DNA from: CAYFNF01 sp964344485
GTDB lineage: Bacteria; Patescibacteriota; Patescibacteriia; UBA9570; XYC2-FULL-38-9
DNA length: 64,000 nucleotides
Assembly (NCBI GenBank): GCA_964344485.1
Contig: CAYFNF010000005.1
Span: forward strand, 58,271-122,270
Reading direction: 5' to 3'
The notes under the pieces were generated by a model. That model was not told the DNA's origin, did no database searches, and saw only the letters and a list, made by a program, of their open reading frames with translations. Position numbers and translations under genes: made by a program. The stretch's first letter is position 1; each line of letters starts with the position of its first letter. Below are positions 8,621 to 17,041 of this stretch, piece by piece.

Positions 8621-9690
8621 AAACCGAAGACTTTTCATTTGATCTTCCACCCGAGCTTATTGCTCAGCGTCCAGTCGAAGGAAAACGTGATCAATGTCGA
8701 TTAATGGTATTGAGCCGAGAGAAGCAGGCCATTGCACATCGGCACTTTTTTGAATTACCACAACTGTTGAAATCAGGGGATGTCCTAGTAATGAATGACT
8801 CTAAGGTATTTCCTGCACGCTTGATTGGACAAAAAGCCACTACAAAAGGGAAAGTCGAGGTATTATTGCTGCAGCGACAGCAAGATAAGAGCGAAGATAT
8901 CGCTGAAGTGTGGGAAGCGTTGGTTTCAGGGAAGAAAGTTTCCGAAGGCTTACCGTTAGAGTTCTTTGTAGAAGATAGCACTGACGAGCCGTTGTTAAAA
9001 GCACGAGTCATTGAGCGAGCGTCAGATGATACATGGTATATCGATTTCAACCTTGCAGATGAACAATTTCGTGAAGCGCTAGATCAACTCGGCCATACCC
9101 CAATCCCACCGTATATTAAAAGAACCCCGCTCAATGAAAAAGAGCTTCGGTCCGAGTATCAAACTGTATATGCAAAAGCCGAAGGATCTGCTGCAGCACC
9201 GACTGCGGGACTACATTTTACAGAAGACCTTCTTAAGCAGTTAACAGACGCTGGAATACAGCAGACGACCATTACACTGCATGTAGGGCTCGGTACTTTT
9301 TCTCCTGTAAAAGTGGATGACATTAACAACCATACCATCCATTCTGAGTATGCAATCATTACCGAGCAGACTGCTGAGATGGTGAATCAAGCAAAGATGC
9401 AAGGAGGTCGTGTTATTGCAGTAGGAACTACTGCTGTACGCGCACTAGAGACGTTTACAACTGACGGACATCTAAAACCAGGGCAACAATGGACCAATCT
9501 CTTTATCACTCCTGGATACTCGTTTTCTTGTGTAGATGCTATGATCACTAACTTTCACTTACCGCGATCAACGCTGTTAATGATGGTAGCAGCGTTTTCA
9601 GACATGGATTTAATGACCGCCGCGTATACAGAAGCAATTGAACGAGAGTATCGCTTTTACAGCTTTGGAGATGCCATGCTAATTGAATAG
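8617..9690 (+). CDS. queA: S-adenosylmethionine:tRNA ribosyltransferase-isomerase QueA
   Basis: Transfers and isomerises the ribosyl part of SAM onto 7-aminomethyl-7-deazaguanine in tRNA, making epoxyqueuosine. 357 residues, normal length. Conserved blocks seen are LPPELIAQRP, MNDSKVFPARL, AEGSAAAPTAGLHFT, HVGLGTFSPV, AVGTTAVRALE and MITNFHLPRSTLLMMVAAF. The start overlaps the PH-domain gene by 4 bases. It ends the ruvB operon; the next signal is the promoter of cassette C2, 16 bases past its stop. Confidence 0.97.
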   Translation: MKTEDFSFDLPPELIAQRPVEGKRDQCRLMVLSREKQAIAHRHFFELPQLLKSGDVLVMNDSKVFPARLIGQKATTKGKVEVLLLQRQQDKSEDIAEVWEALVSGKKVSEGLPLEFFVEDSTDEPLLKARVIERASDDTWYIDFNLADEQFREALDQLGHTPIPPYIKRTPLNEKELRSEYQTVYAKAEGSAAAPTAGLHFTEDLLKQLTDAGIQQTTITLHVGLGTFSPVKVDDINNHTIHSEYAIITEQTAEMVNQAKMQGGRVIAVGTTAVRALETFTTDGHLKPGQQWTNLFITPGYSFSCVDAMITNFHLPRSTLLMMVAAFSDMDLMTAAYTEAIEREYRFYSFGDAMLIE

Positions 9691-9705
9691 TACTAATCGT
9701 CCTTT

Positions 9706-9733
9706 TTGACAAACCGAACCACTATGGTAAGGT
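9706..9733 (+). promoter_or_regulatory. promoter of lipoprotein cassette C2
   Basis: TTGACA, 16 bases, TAAGGT. The -10 context GTAAGGTAC recurs in the promoter of cassette C3. Confidence 0.6.
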
Positions 9734-9756
9734 ACTACGTCAGAAAAGGTTGACGA

Positions 9757-9794
9757 CTGAGAAGACCGCGCACAGTACTGCGTTTTTTTCTCAG
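9757..9794 (+). promoter_or_regulatory. terminator-like hairpin in the leader of cassette C2
   Basis: CGCA, 6-base loop, TGCG followed by seven T (9769-9789), enclosed by CTGAGAA (9757) and TTCTCAG (9788). It lies between the promoter and the SD of the lipoprotein gene, so it could attenuate that gene. Alternatively it is simply the queA terminator and the upstream promoter-like boxes are fortuitous. Confidence 0.5.
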
Positions 9795-9830
9795 GCGTGA
9801 ACGTCAGCGCCTGCCTCAAGAGGAGGAACG

Positions 9831-10385
9831 ATGAGACTCTTACTGCTCATCGCAAGCATGATGCTCGTGGGGTGCCCCAAGCAAGCGCCCCAAGGACCGC
9901 TCCCCGGGGAGCACATGCCACGCGTACACGCGGAACCCGGCCCCACAGCCGGCGACTGCACGTCCGTGGTCACCTTCGAGTGGACCGGACACCCGGACTA
10001 CGACACGCTCTACGTGCTCATCAAGCTCGAGGGGCAGTACTTCGGTGTCGGGGCTCGCCTCGAGGAGCCGGACGTGACGTACGCGGCGTGCGTGGACTAC
10101 CCGCTCAAGTGGCTCGGTGTCATCCAGTTCTACACCAACCCCCTGCCACCGGGCGTGAACATGAACCCGGACCCGCAGTGGGACACCATCCCGTGGTCCT
10201 ACTACGGCTGGGAGCCGGCCACGTTCAAGCTGCCCTCGACTACGGTCTGGAAGCGTGAGAGGGGCGCCAGCGGCCACACTTCGGCCATGGTCAAGACCGA
10301 GGTCCCGGTCGGGCTGGTCATCCGCTTCTACCCCGGAGCGGAGCAACTCTCAACACGGCCCGGAATCCTCTACATGGAATTCTAG
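9831..10385 (+). CDS. lipoprotein of unknown function (GC-rich cassette C2)
   Basis: A 184-residue protein with a short signal ending in the lipobox MLVGC, so the mature protein should be lipid-anchored outside the membrane. The mature part begins Pro-rich and then looks beta-rich (TLYVLIKLEGQYFGVGARL). No family is recognised. Start ATG 9831 is preceded by the strong SD GAGGAGG with ideal spacing. Base composition is much richer in GC than queA and the SpoIID-like gene on either side. It sits alone between convergent native units with its own promoter and a leader hairpin, like the other cassettes. Confidence 0.85.
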   Translation: MRLLLLIASMMLVGCPKQAPQGPLPGEHMPRVHAEPGPTAGDCTSVVTFEWTGHPDYDTLYVLIKLEGQYFGVGARLEEPDVTYAACVDYPLKWLGVIQFYTNPLPPGVNMNPDPQWDTIPWSYYGWEPATFKLPSTTVWKRERGASGHTSAMVKTEVPVGLVIRFYPGAEQLSTRPGILYMEF

Positions 10386-10387
10386 GC

Positions 10388-10415
10388 TCCAGCGCGAGAC
10401 ATCAGCTTTTTTTTA
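10388..10415 (+). terminator. probable terminator of cassette C2
   Basis: Eight T at 10408-10415 follow a GC-rich stretch that can form only a short stem. It is weaker than other terminators in the window. Confidence 0.35.
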
Positions 10416-10417
10416 TT

Positions 10418-11452
10418 CTAGTATTTCTTTTTTATCTTTACTCCTTGATAGTAGTATCTGAGAATTCTCTTCCAGCTCCAGTCTTTCTCTTCAGCAAAGT
10501 ATCGTGCCCCTTCAGCGCTCATACCCACTCCATGCCCACGCAACGATAATCCATCACATCCAGGGTCTTCCACTGATTGCGCCCAATCATACTCACCATT
10601 CCACACCTCTGACCAGGCTCGCGTTCTTCCATCAGACTGCGAGAAGTACGGTGCTATGATCGGACTCCCCTTATGGAAAATAATCATGTTCTTGGTTTTT
10701 TTCTGTGCTTTCGCGATATTTGGTGCGCGAGATGTGAATGCAGCACCTTTGTACACTTGGTCATTCGCAGTCGCATTTAAAATATACGGTTCGTCCGCGT
10801 GCTTTGTTGGGTGGGTGATATGAAAATACGCATACGTTCGAGCTGCAGTCATCAATGCTTTCAAATACGCCATGTCGTTATTGTTGGTTGCTTCGGCAAT
10901 ACCTCGAACATACTTCTCTATACCAAGCTCATTTACTAATATTGCTTTGCCTGAATTGTCAGAATAGACGAGCTCCACACTACCGAAGAATACATTATCA
11001 TTCAGCTCTTGGTTCCACGCGGGTCGGTTCTCAAAGTTCTCTACAGTAATCTTCTTCTTATACTTCACGGGCGTTGCTCGCAAAGGGCGTTTCGCTGTTT
11101 TCTTTTTGCCGTTATACGTAGTGATGTACTTTCCATTCTTATACTTGATAGTCGCCTGCTCGCCTTTTGAAACAGTAAAGAAGACTTTGCCGTTGTCATT
11201 TTCAATAACAAACTTCCCGTTTGCTGTGAATGTGGTTGGGGATAGAGCATCTCCGAGAAGCACTCGCATCACCGGGTTCTTTGGACGATGAACAGAAGGA
11301 TGCGCATCATCTGAGCGCGTCATGGTAGATGCAGTAGCTGGAACGCTGAATGCAATGAAGGCGTATAAACAAAAAACGCCCAGAATAATCCTGTAGCGCA
11401 ATGATCTGCGAGTGAAAAAAAGCGTATGCTGCTCCTCTTGTGTAATCCTCAT
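10418..11452 (-). CDS. SpoIID/LytB-domain protein, putative peptidoglycan hydrolase
   Basis: A 344-residue exported protein. A basic N terminus and a hydrophobic segment (residues about 21-42, ending PATAS) give a signal anchor or signal peptide. A beta-rich middle is followed by the SpoIID domain with LKALMTAARTYAYFH near residue 205 and the C-terminal motif GHGVGMSAEGARYFAEE. SpoIID proteins are lytic transglycosylases that trim denuded glycan; here a general wall-remodelling role is inferred. The gene is on the minus strand downstream of the 120-residue gene, separated from it by a terminator. Confidence 0.9.
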   Translation of the reverse strand: MRITQEEQHTLFFTRRSLRYRIILGVFCLYAFIAFSVPATASTMTRSDDAHPSVHRPKNPVMRVLLGDALSPTTFTANGKFVIENDNGKVFFTVSKGEQATIKYKNGKYITTYNGKKKTAKRPLRATPVKYKKKITVENFENRPAWNQELNDNVFFGSVELVYSDNSGKAILVNELGIEKYVRGIAEATNNNDMAYLKALMTAARTYAYFHITHPTKHADEPYILNATANDQVYKGAAFTSRAPNIAKAQKKTKNMIIFHKGSPIIAPYFSQSDGRTRAWSEVWNGEYDWAQSVEDPGCDGLSLRGHGVGMSAEGARYFAEEKDWSWKRILRYYYQGVKIKKKY

Positions 11453-11482
11453 GCTATTTGAATGTATTTACTTAATTTTAGC

Positions 11483-11507
11483 AAAAAAAGAGCGGTTTGG
11501 CAACCGC
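11483..11507 (-). terminator. terminator after the PrsW operon
   Basis: Minus strand GCGGTT, 4-base loop, AACCGC, then CTTTTTTT. Located between the 120-residue gene and the SpoIID-like gene. Confidence 0.75.
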
Positions 11508-11530
11508 AATATCATTTGCTTTTCTACTCT

Positions 11531-11893
11531 TTATTCAGTGCTATTTCCCCAAGTCGTTATATCGTGAAAATCACTAAGCTTGTCATAGGTCCTCAAATCC
11601 GGAGGAAGGTTATCAGCTAACGGCGTCTCGCTTTCACCTTGATCTCCAAGGTGCGGTCCATCACTAGAAGATCCGCCACCTGCATTGCCAGAACCGCCAG
11701 CTCGCCACCCCAGTGCACCAGCACCGATTGAGATCCCAATAGCAATAATGGTTGCAGTACACTCGTTAAACACTACATTCGAATGTGATTCTGAACATGC
11801 GTCCCAAATCTTTGACCCATAATTCATATACAACGACGGGCACGCTTGTACTACACTCATATAGATCTCCTGTATTGCTGATAGATCAATCAT
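11531..11893 (-). CDS. small hypothetical protein with Gly-rich hydrophobic segment
   Basis: 120 residues. A Cys-containing N-terminal third (CPSLYMNYGSKIWDACSE) leads to one hydrophobic Ala/Gly-rich segment at about residues 47-66 (CTATIIAIGISIGAGALGW), then a Gly/Ser linker and an acidic tail. Its start overlaps the stop of the PrsW-like gene by 8 bases, so the two are co-translated. No family recognised. A small single-pass protein coupled to an intramembrane protease is a possible substrate or partner, but that is inference. Confidence 0.65.
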   Translation of the reverse strand: MIDLSAIQEIYMSVVQACPSLYMNYGSKIWDACSESHSNVVFNECTATIIAIGISIGAGALGWRAGGSGNAGGGSSSDGPHLGDQGESETPLADNLPPDLRTYDKLSDFHDITTWGNSTE

Positions 11894-12914
11894 TGGTTTG
11901 CTGATTAGGTTGCTTACTCTTACTTGTGCAACACTGCTGCAACGCAGCTTGGTTTACCGCTCGGATATAGCGGTTCACATTTCCTAGAACTGTGATAGAC
12001 TCCCATTTCTTTTCTTTTACTCCCTGCAAAAAGAATCTTAAGCCGCTGTGAACATTCTTTTTAATATGCGGATACTGCTTTGCGAGTTTCATGTGCAGGA
12101 TGAGGTCTAGTGTCACTGCAGCGATAATCATGAGCAAGCAGATATACGGCGTGATCTGTCCGCCACCGAGAATCGCCCATCGATCTGATCCGTTTGCAAA
12201 AAATCCATTTACGAATGCATGCTCTAGCGTCACCCATGCAAAGACCACTGCAGGAACCAGCCACCACACTGCGTGCATTGCCGTCTTCTTTTTCTTTATC
12301 AGTAACCCAGCACCGATTGCCATACCAACCATTGCAGTTGCTGCTGCATGTCCCACATATCCGAATTCATCTCCATCAACATATATGCCGAGCGCGTCTG
12401 GGAAAAAGTACCAATCTCCGATGTGCGGACCGTAGGTAAACGGGAACCGAACGCCTTGCCAAAACACTTTTTCCATCATACTAAACGCTGCGCCTGATAG
12501 AGTCGACAACCACAGCCAGTCAGAGAGGTTCAAGCACATTGCGTGCCGCTTGTACAATATATATGCTGCGAGAATGACTGGCACTATCTTTAACACCTCT
12601 TCGACTGGGCCGATAACAAAGCCGCTCATAAATGCGTTGTCCATAGGAATTTGAACAATGCGCAACAAAGTAAAGAGTAAGGCAGTGCCACCAACGGCAA
12701 TCGCTATACTAGAGACATACACTAACGCTCCGCGAGATGCAGCAGTACTTCTGGTGAGCAGTGTGACAACAAATACCTCAACAACAAAGAGTGCTTCTAC
12801 CCAAAAAAAATGACGGCCGTAATACCACGTGATCAGTAACACAAACAATACGATGCCGCAAATAATAAACCGTGTGACCGGTTTCAATGATTCGATTGTG
12901 GCGGTGTTCTTCAT
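11886..12914 (-). CDS. PrsW-like intramembrane metalloprotease
   Basis: A 342-residue polytopic membrane protein with about eight to nine helices. Motifs typical of PrsW proteases lie in membrane segments: GPVEEVLK (adjacent acidic residues), FSMMEKV, HAAATAMVGMAIGAG and EHAFVNG, giving the Glu and His residues expected for metal binding. PrsW in Bacillus cleaves an anti-sigma factor; the target here is unknown. The start ATG 12914 follows a strong promoter at 12927-12955. The gene stops with TGA, showing that TGA is a stop in this organism. Confidence 0.85.
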   Translation of the reverse strand: MKNTATIESLKPVTRFIICGIVLFVLLITWYYGRHFFWVEALFVVEVFVVTLLTRSTAASRGALVYVSSIAIAVGGTALLFTLLRIVQIPMDNAFMSGFVIGPVEEVLKIVPVILAAYILYKRHAMCLNLSDWLWLSTLSGAAFSMMEKVFWQGVRFPFTYGPHIGDWYFFPDALGIYVDGDEFGYVGHAAATAMVGMAIGAGLLIKKKKTAMHAVWWLVPAVVFAWVTLEHAFVNGFFANGSDRWAILGGGQITPYICLLMIIAAVTLDLILHMKLAKQYPHIKKNVHSGLRFFLQGVKEKKWESITVLGNVNRYIRAVNQAALQQCCTSKSKQPNQQTND

Positions 12915-12926
12915 TCTGTCTCTATC

Positions 12927-12955
12927 ATTCTATCATAATCTAGACGGTTTTTCAA
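12927..12955 (-). promoter_or_regulatory. promoter of the PrsW operon
   Basis: Minus strand TTGAAA, 17 bases, TAGAAT. Divergent from the polysaccharide operon promoter. Confidence 0.7.
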
Positions 12956-12967
12956 TTCAGAGATCGA

Positions 12968-12996
12968 TTGACTTAATCACTGACAAATGGTACGAT
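12968..12996 (+). promoter_or_regulatory. promoter of the polysaccharide operon
   Basis: TTGACT, 17 bases, TACGAT. Predicted transcription start is only about 10 bases from ATG 13013, too short for an SD. Confidence 0.7.
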
Positions 12997-13012
12997 CACT
13001 CCGATTTTCCCT

Positions 13013-14533
13013 ATGTCTTTAAGCAGAAAAATCGCAAAAAATACCGCAATTCAAGTGGGCGGAAAACTCATTGGAACCGTCCTCTCTTTAATTGCAGCTG
13101 GAATGATCTTTCGGCATCTTGGTACGTACGGTACAGGTCAGTACACGCTGATCTTATCGTTCTTGCAGGTCTTCGGCATTCTCATGGATTTTGGACTGTA
13201 TATTACTTTAGTGAAGAAAATAGCAGTACTGAACGAGCAATCCATGCGCATAGCAAATAATATCTTCACTTTGCGCGTGGTCTCTGGCATCTTCTTCCTT
13301 GGACTCGCGCCGGTTATAGCATGGATCATCGGATTCTATAATGGAAGCTACTCTACTGAAGTGTTGCATGGGGTTATTCTTACTACGCTGTTCTTTTTCT
13401 TCATCTCTCTCAATCAATTGCTATCAGCGATATTTCAGAAATTCCTTAGAACTGACTGGATTGCGCTTGCTGAATTTATCGGTAAATCAGTACTGCTCAT
13501 CGCGACATTGATCGTCGTGTTCATGAATGCAGGGTTGATCTGGGTGATGCTTACGCTCGTGGTTTCCAGTGGAGCAAACTTCTTAACGAACTTCATTGCG
13601 TCACGTAGATATGTCAAGCTCCGTCTTGCGCTGAACTGGGATGTTTGTAGAAGCATTATTGTAGAGACCTGGCCAATTGCGATCTCTATTGGATTCACAT
13701 TACTCTACTTCAAAGGTGATGTGGTGATTCTGTCTTTCTTTGAAGGGGAAAGTATGATTGGTTTTTACGGAGCGCCGTATAAAATACTCGAGGTCTTGGT
13801 GACATTCCCTGCCATGTTTACAGGGCTGGTTCTTCCGGTAATTACTGCAGCATGGCAAAAAGGTGATGTACAGCGCTTCCAAAAAATACTACAGAAATCA
13901 TTTGATGCATTGATACTGATCGCTGTTCCAATGATCGCGGGGACGCTTATCCTGGCGCCGAGTATTATTCAGCTAATCGCTGGATCTGACTTTACTGCTT
14001 CTGAGCCGATTTTACGTATATTGATTATCGCGACTGCTGCTATCTACATTGGAACACTGTTTGGATATCTGATTGTATCGTTGAATAAACAGAAGGCGAT
14101 GTTGTATGGCTATGGCTTTGTAGCGATCACTGCGTTAGTGCTCTACTTCTTTGCGATCCCTCGGTTCTCTATATTTGGAGCTGCTTGGGTAACGGTCTAC
14201 TCAGAAGTTGCGGTGCTATTTATTGCCATGTGGATCGTTCTGCGCACCTCCAAAATACTTCTTCGATTGAGTATTCTCATTAAATCAGTAGTCGCAGCTG
14301 CGCTCATGGCAGCAGTACTCTATGGACTGACGCTTGTATTCACGCAAACAGCGGCTATTAACAATATATTTGCCACGCTTCATGAAAAGAGCGACGCGCT
14401 GGATGCAGCAGTTGAACTACTTATTATGGTTCCTGTTGGTGCTGTGTTCTATGCCGGACTACTCTTTGCAATGAAAGCTGTAAAGAAAGATGATGTGCTT
14501 GAATTAATCCGCTTACGACAAGGCAATGAGTAA
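13013..14533 (+). CDS. polysaccharide/oligosaccharide flippase (Wzx/RfbX-like)
   Basis: A 506-residue membrane protein with about 12-14 helices spread over its length, of the MOP-superfamily type that flips lipid-linked oligosaccharides. It opens with the amphipathic LSRKIAKNTAIQVGGKLIGT, typical of Wzx/RfbX proteins. First gene of a four-gene operon whose members overlap by 8 bases or less (flippase, GT4, two ligase-like proteins). Together these suggest export and polymerisation or ligation of a cell-surface glycan. The substrate cannot be told from the sequence. Confidence 0.9.
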   Translation: MSLSRKIAKNTAIQVGGKLIGTVLSLIAAGMIFRHLGTYGTGQYTLILSFLQVFGILMDFGLYITLVKKIAVLNEQSMRIANNIFTLRVVSGIFFLGLAPVIAWIIGFYNGSYSTEVLHGVILTTLFFFFISLNQLLSAIFQKFLRTDWIALAEFIGKSVLLIATLIVVFMNAGLIWVMLTLVVSSGANFLTNFIASRRYVKLRLALNWDVCRSIIVETWPIAISIGFTLLYFKGDVVILSFFEGESMIGFYGAPYKILEVLVTFPAMFTGLVLPVITAAWQKGDVQRFQKILQKSFDALILIAVPMIAGTLILAPSIIQLIAGSDFTASEPILRILIIATAAIYIGTLFGYLIVSLNKQKAMLYGYGFVAITALVLYFFAIPRFSIFGAAWVTVYSEVAVLFIAMWIVLRTSKILLRLSILIKSVVAAALMAAVLYGLTLVFTQTAAINNIFATLHEKSDALDAAVELLIMVPVGAVFYAGLLFAMKAVKKDDVLELIRLRQGNE

Positions 14534-15596
14534 CTCTGTACGTATTGGAGTTGATATGGCAGCAACTGCTGGCCAGAAAAGTGGCTTGGGTTTTTATGTA
14601 CAGAACATGGTGGAGTCGATCAAGAAACAGTCAGGGGAGCATGAAATAATTGAGATCTCCACTATCCAAAAGAATCTTCGAACTCCACAGCGCATCCTTT
14701 GGGACAGTATTGGTCTACCAGCTACTGCCATGAAAAAGGGTATTGATCTGCTGTATATCCCCGCGTTCTCTGCTCCTCGTTTCCGTAAACCGATTGTCAT
14801 GACCGCGCATGATATCTTCGGCATCATTCACCCAGATCACTTTGCCGGCCCTGCAAAGTACTATTGGTCACATATCTTACCGAAATCTATGAAACGCGCT
14901 GATCATTTAATCTGTATTTCAGACTATACCAAGCAGAGTATACTCAGTAATCTCGATATCTCGGAGTCACGCATGACCGTTATTCACCCTGCAGCGTCAG
15001 ATGTCTTCCATGTTATGGATGATATGGATAAAGTAAAAAAGAATATAGATGAGCTCGGAGTGCGCACACCATTTATTCTCAGTGTCGGCACACTTGAGCC
15101 GCGTAAAAACTTTAGTAAACTCATTGAGGCGTTTGTTTTCGCCCAGCGACAGGATGTGAAGTTAGTGCTGGTTGGTAAAAAAGGGTGGAACTATGAAAAT
15201 ATCTATGACACCATTCGCAAATACCAGTTGCAGGAGTCTATTCTTATACTCGATTACGTGAATCAAGAGCAGTTGGTCTCGCTGTATAACGCCTGCTTAT
15301 TTTTCGTCATGCCGTCGATATTCGAAGGGTTTGGGCTACCAGCACTAGAAGCTATGAAGTGCGGAGCGCCGGTTGCTGTGGCACAAAACTCGTCTCTTCC
15401 TGAAGTTGTGGGTACTGCTGGTGTGCTATTTGACCCGCACGATGTTGACTCTATTCGCGAGCGACTCGACCTCTTGCTTACCGACTCGGAATTCCGATCC
15501 GAATTACAAGAAAAGTCATTAAAACAAGCAAAGAAATTCTCTTGGGATACGTCAGCTGCTGCTGCATTAAAAATATTTCATTCAGTGTTGTCATAA
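14526..15596 (+). CDS. GT4-family glycosyltransferase
   Basis: A 356-residue GT-B-fold enzyme. The N-terminal half carries KSGLGFYVQNMVES and the acceptor-domain strands. The C-terminal half shows SVGTLEPRKNF and the donor-binding signature IFEGFGLPALEAMKCGAPV, with the E-x7-E pair of family GT4. It is cytoplasmic and probably adds one sugar to a lipid-linked glycan. It overlaps the flippase gene by 8 bases. The donor and acceptor sugars are unknown. Confidence 0.93.
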   Translation: MSNSVRIGVDMAATAGQKSGLGFYVQNMVESIKKQSGEHEIIEISTIQKNLRTPQRILWDSIGLPATAMKKGIDLLYIPAFSAPRFRKPIVMTAHDIFGIIHPDHFAGPAKYYWSHILPKSMKRADHLICISDYTKQSILSNLDISESRMTVIHPAASDVFHVMDDMDKVKKNIDELGVRTPFILSVGTLEPRKNFSKLIEAFVFAQRQDVKLVLVGKKGWNYENIYDTIRKYQLQESILILDYVNQEQLVSLYNACLFFVMPSIFEGFGLPALEAMKCGAPVAVAQNSSLPEVVGTAGVLFDPHDVDSIRERLDLLLTDSEFRSELQEKSLKQAKKFSWDTSAAAALKIFHSVLS

Positions 15597-15601
15597 CACC
15601 C

Positions 15602-17041
15602 ATGGCCGTACTCTCTCATCCAACAATCAAGAAAGCTCTGTCGTTCTGTCGCGTACACACACTACTCACTCTCATTGCACTGGGAGGCTTAATTGTCTTA
15701 CTGGGATTTGCGAGCAATCGTTTCTCTTGGGTAATGCTCTTTGGAGTGATCGGAGCGATAGGCCTTGCGTTTATTGTATTAAAAAATCCATGGCATGGAA
15801 TTTTATTATTAGCATTTTTTATCCCGTTTGAGCGTTTAGGATCATACGACATTGCTGGTGCGACTGTACGCCCATCACAGGTCACTGCGTTGTTAACGCT
15901 CATCTCATTCATCATGTTCTATTTAGGTCGGAAGAAATTTCCTGTACCGCGATTCCCGATCATATGGCCTCTAGCGATATTTGCTGTGGTGGGATTCATC
16001 GGTCTATTGAATGCACCACAATTAGAACGCTCGGTTATGGTGTTGGCGTTTCAACTGTTTACGTTCTCAATCGCATTTTTATTACCATTGGCAATTGTAA
16101 AAAAGGAACAATTAAAGCAGTTGTTTCCGTTCTTCTTTGTGTCTATGTTGTTGGTCACGTTGTTTGGCTTATTTCAATTCGCTGGAGATCTTATCGGACT
16201 GCCTCCGGAAATCACCGGATTACGGGAGCTCTATACCAAAGACGTGCTCGGATTCCCGCGCATTCAATCCACTGCACTGGAACCGCTCTATTTTGCAAAC
16301 TACCTGCTCATTCCTCTAGGAATTCTGTTCTCCATGTTCTTTGCACGCGACCGTTCACTTCACCCGTTGTTTACTATTGGACTTATTGGATTGGGTGTGG
16401 TTAACCTGCTTCTGACTGTTGCTCGAGGAGGATACATCGCATTTGCCGTCTGTATACTTGTTTTAGTGATCGCATACGTTACAAAACTCTTCACATGGAG
16501 AAATATCTTCTACGCGTTAACATCTCTTGTTATTGTCGGGATCGTGCTTTCGCAAGTGGTGAGTTTTGATGAAGCGTATACGCAGTTCGTTGGACATGTG
16601 GGAAATATATTTGAAGGCGCTTCCTATAACGAGCGTGTAGAGATGTTTGAAAAATCTATAGATGCATGGCGAGAGCATCCGATCGTTGGTATCGGCTCGG
16701 GTAGTTTTGGCCCTTACGAAAGCCATCACCCCTATATGATCCCAGACCACGGATGGCGCATTGTCAATAATGAGTATCTGGAACTGCTGGCAGAGAATGG
16801 TGTCATTGGTTTTGGTGCCATGGTCAGTGTCTTCCTGATTGTAGTTGTTCGTTCTATTAAAGCGCTCATAAAAACAAAAGACCTCTACCTGCGTACGATT
16901 CTACTCGGTTTGTTTGCTGCGTTCATCGGAATACTCGTACAGTACAATACGTTCTCGATTCTCTATATTGTTCATATCTGGTTTGCTATTGGACTGTTGA
17001 TTGCTATCCAAAACATGATTCTTCATCCTAAAAAACAATGA
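15602..17041 (+). CDS. O-antigen ligase/polymerase-like membrane protein 1
   Basis: A 479-residue membrane protein with about 11-12 helices. It has a large extracytoplasmic loop near residues 310-380 containing HPIVGIGSGSFGPYESHHPY and NEYLELLAENGVIG, the region conserved in the Wzy/WaaL O-antigen ligase family. The start ATG 15602 lies just past the glycosyltransferase stop; a longer in-frame start inside that gene is less likely. A second protein of the same family follows with a 4-base overlap. Confidence 0.88.
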   Translation: MAVLSHPTIKKALSFCRVHTLLTLIALGGLIVLLGFASNRFSWVMLFGVIGAIGLAFIVLKNPWHGILLLAFFIPFERLGSYDIAGATVRPSQVTALLTLISFIMFYLGRKKFPVPRFPIIWPLAIFAVVGFIGLLNAPQLERSVMVLAFQLFTFSIAFLLPLAIVKKEQLKQLFPFFFVSMLLVTLFGLFQFAGDLIGLPPEITGLRELYTKDVLGFPRIQSTALEPLYFANYLLIPLGILFSMFFARDRSLHPLFTIGLIGLGVVNLLLTVARGGYIAFAVCILVLVIAYVTKLFTWRNIFYALTSLVIVGIVLSQVVSFDEAYTQFVGHVGNIFEGASYNERVEMFEKSIDAWREHPIVGIGSGSFGPYESHHPYMIPDHGWRIVNNEYLELLAENGVIGFGAMVSVFLIVVVRSIKALIKTKDLYLRTILLGLFAAFIGILVQYNTFSILYIVHIWFAIGLLIAIQNMILHPKKQ

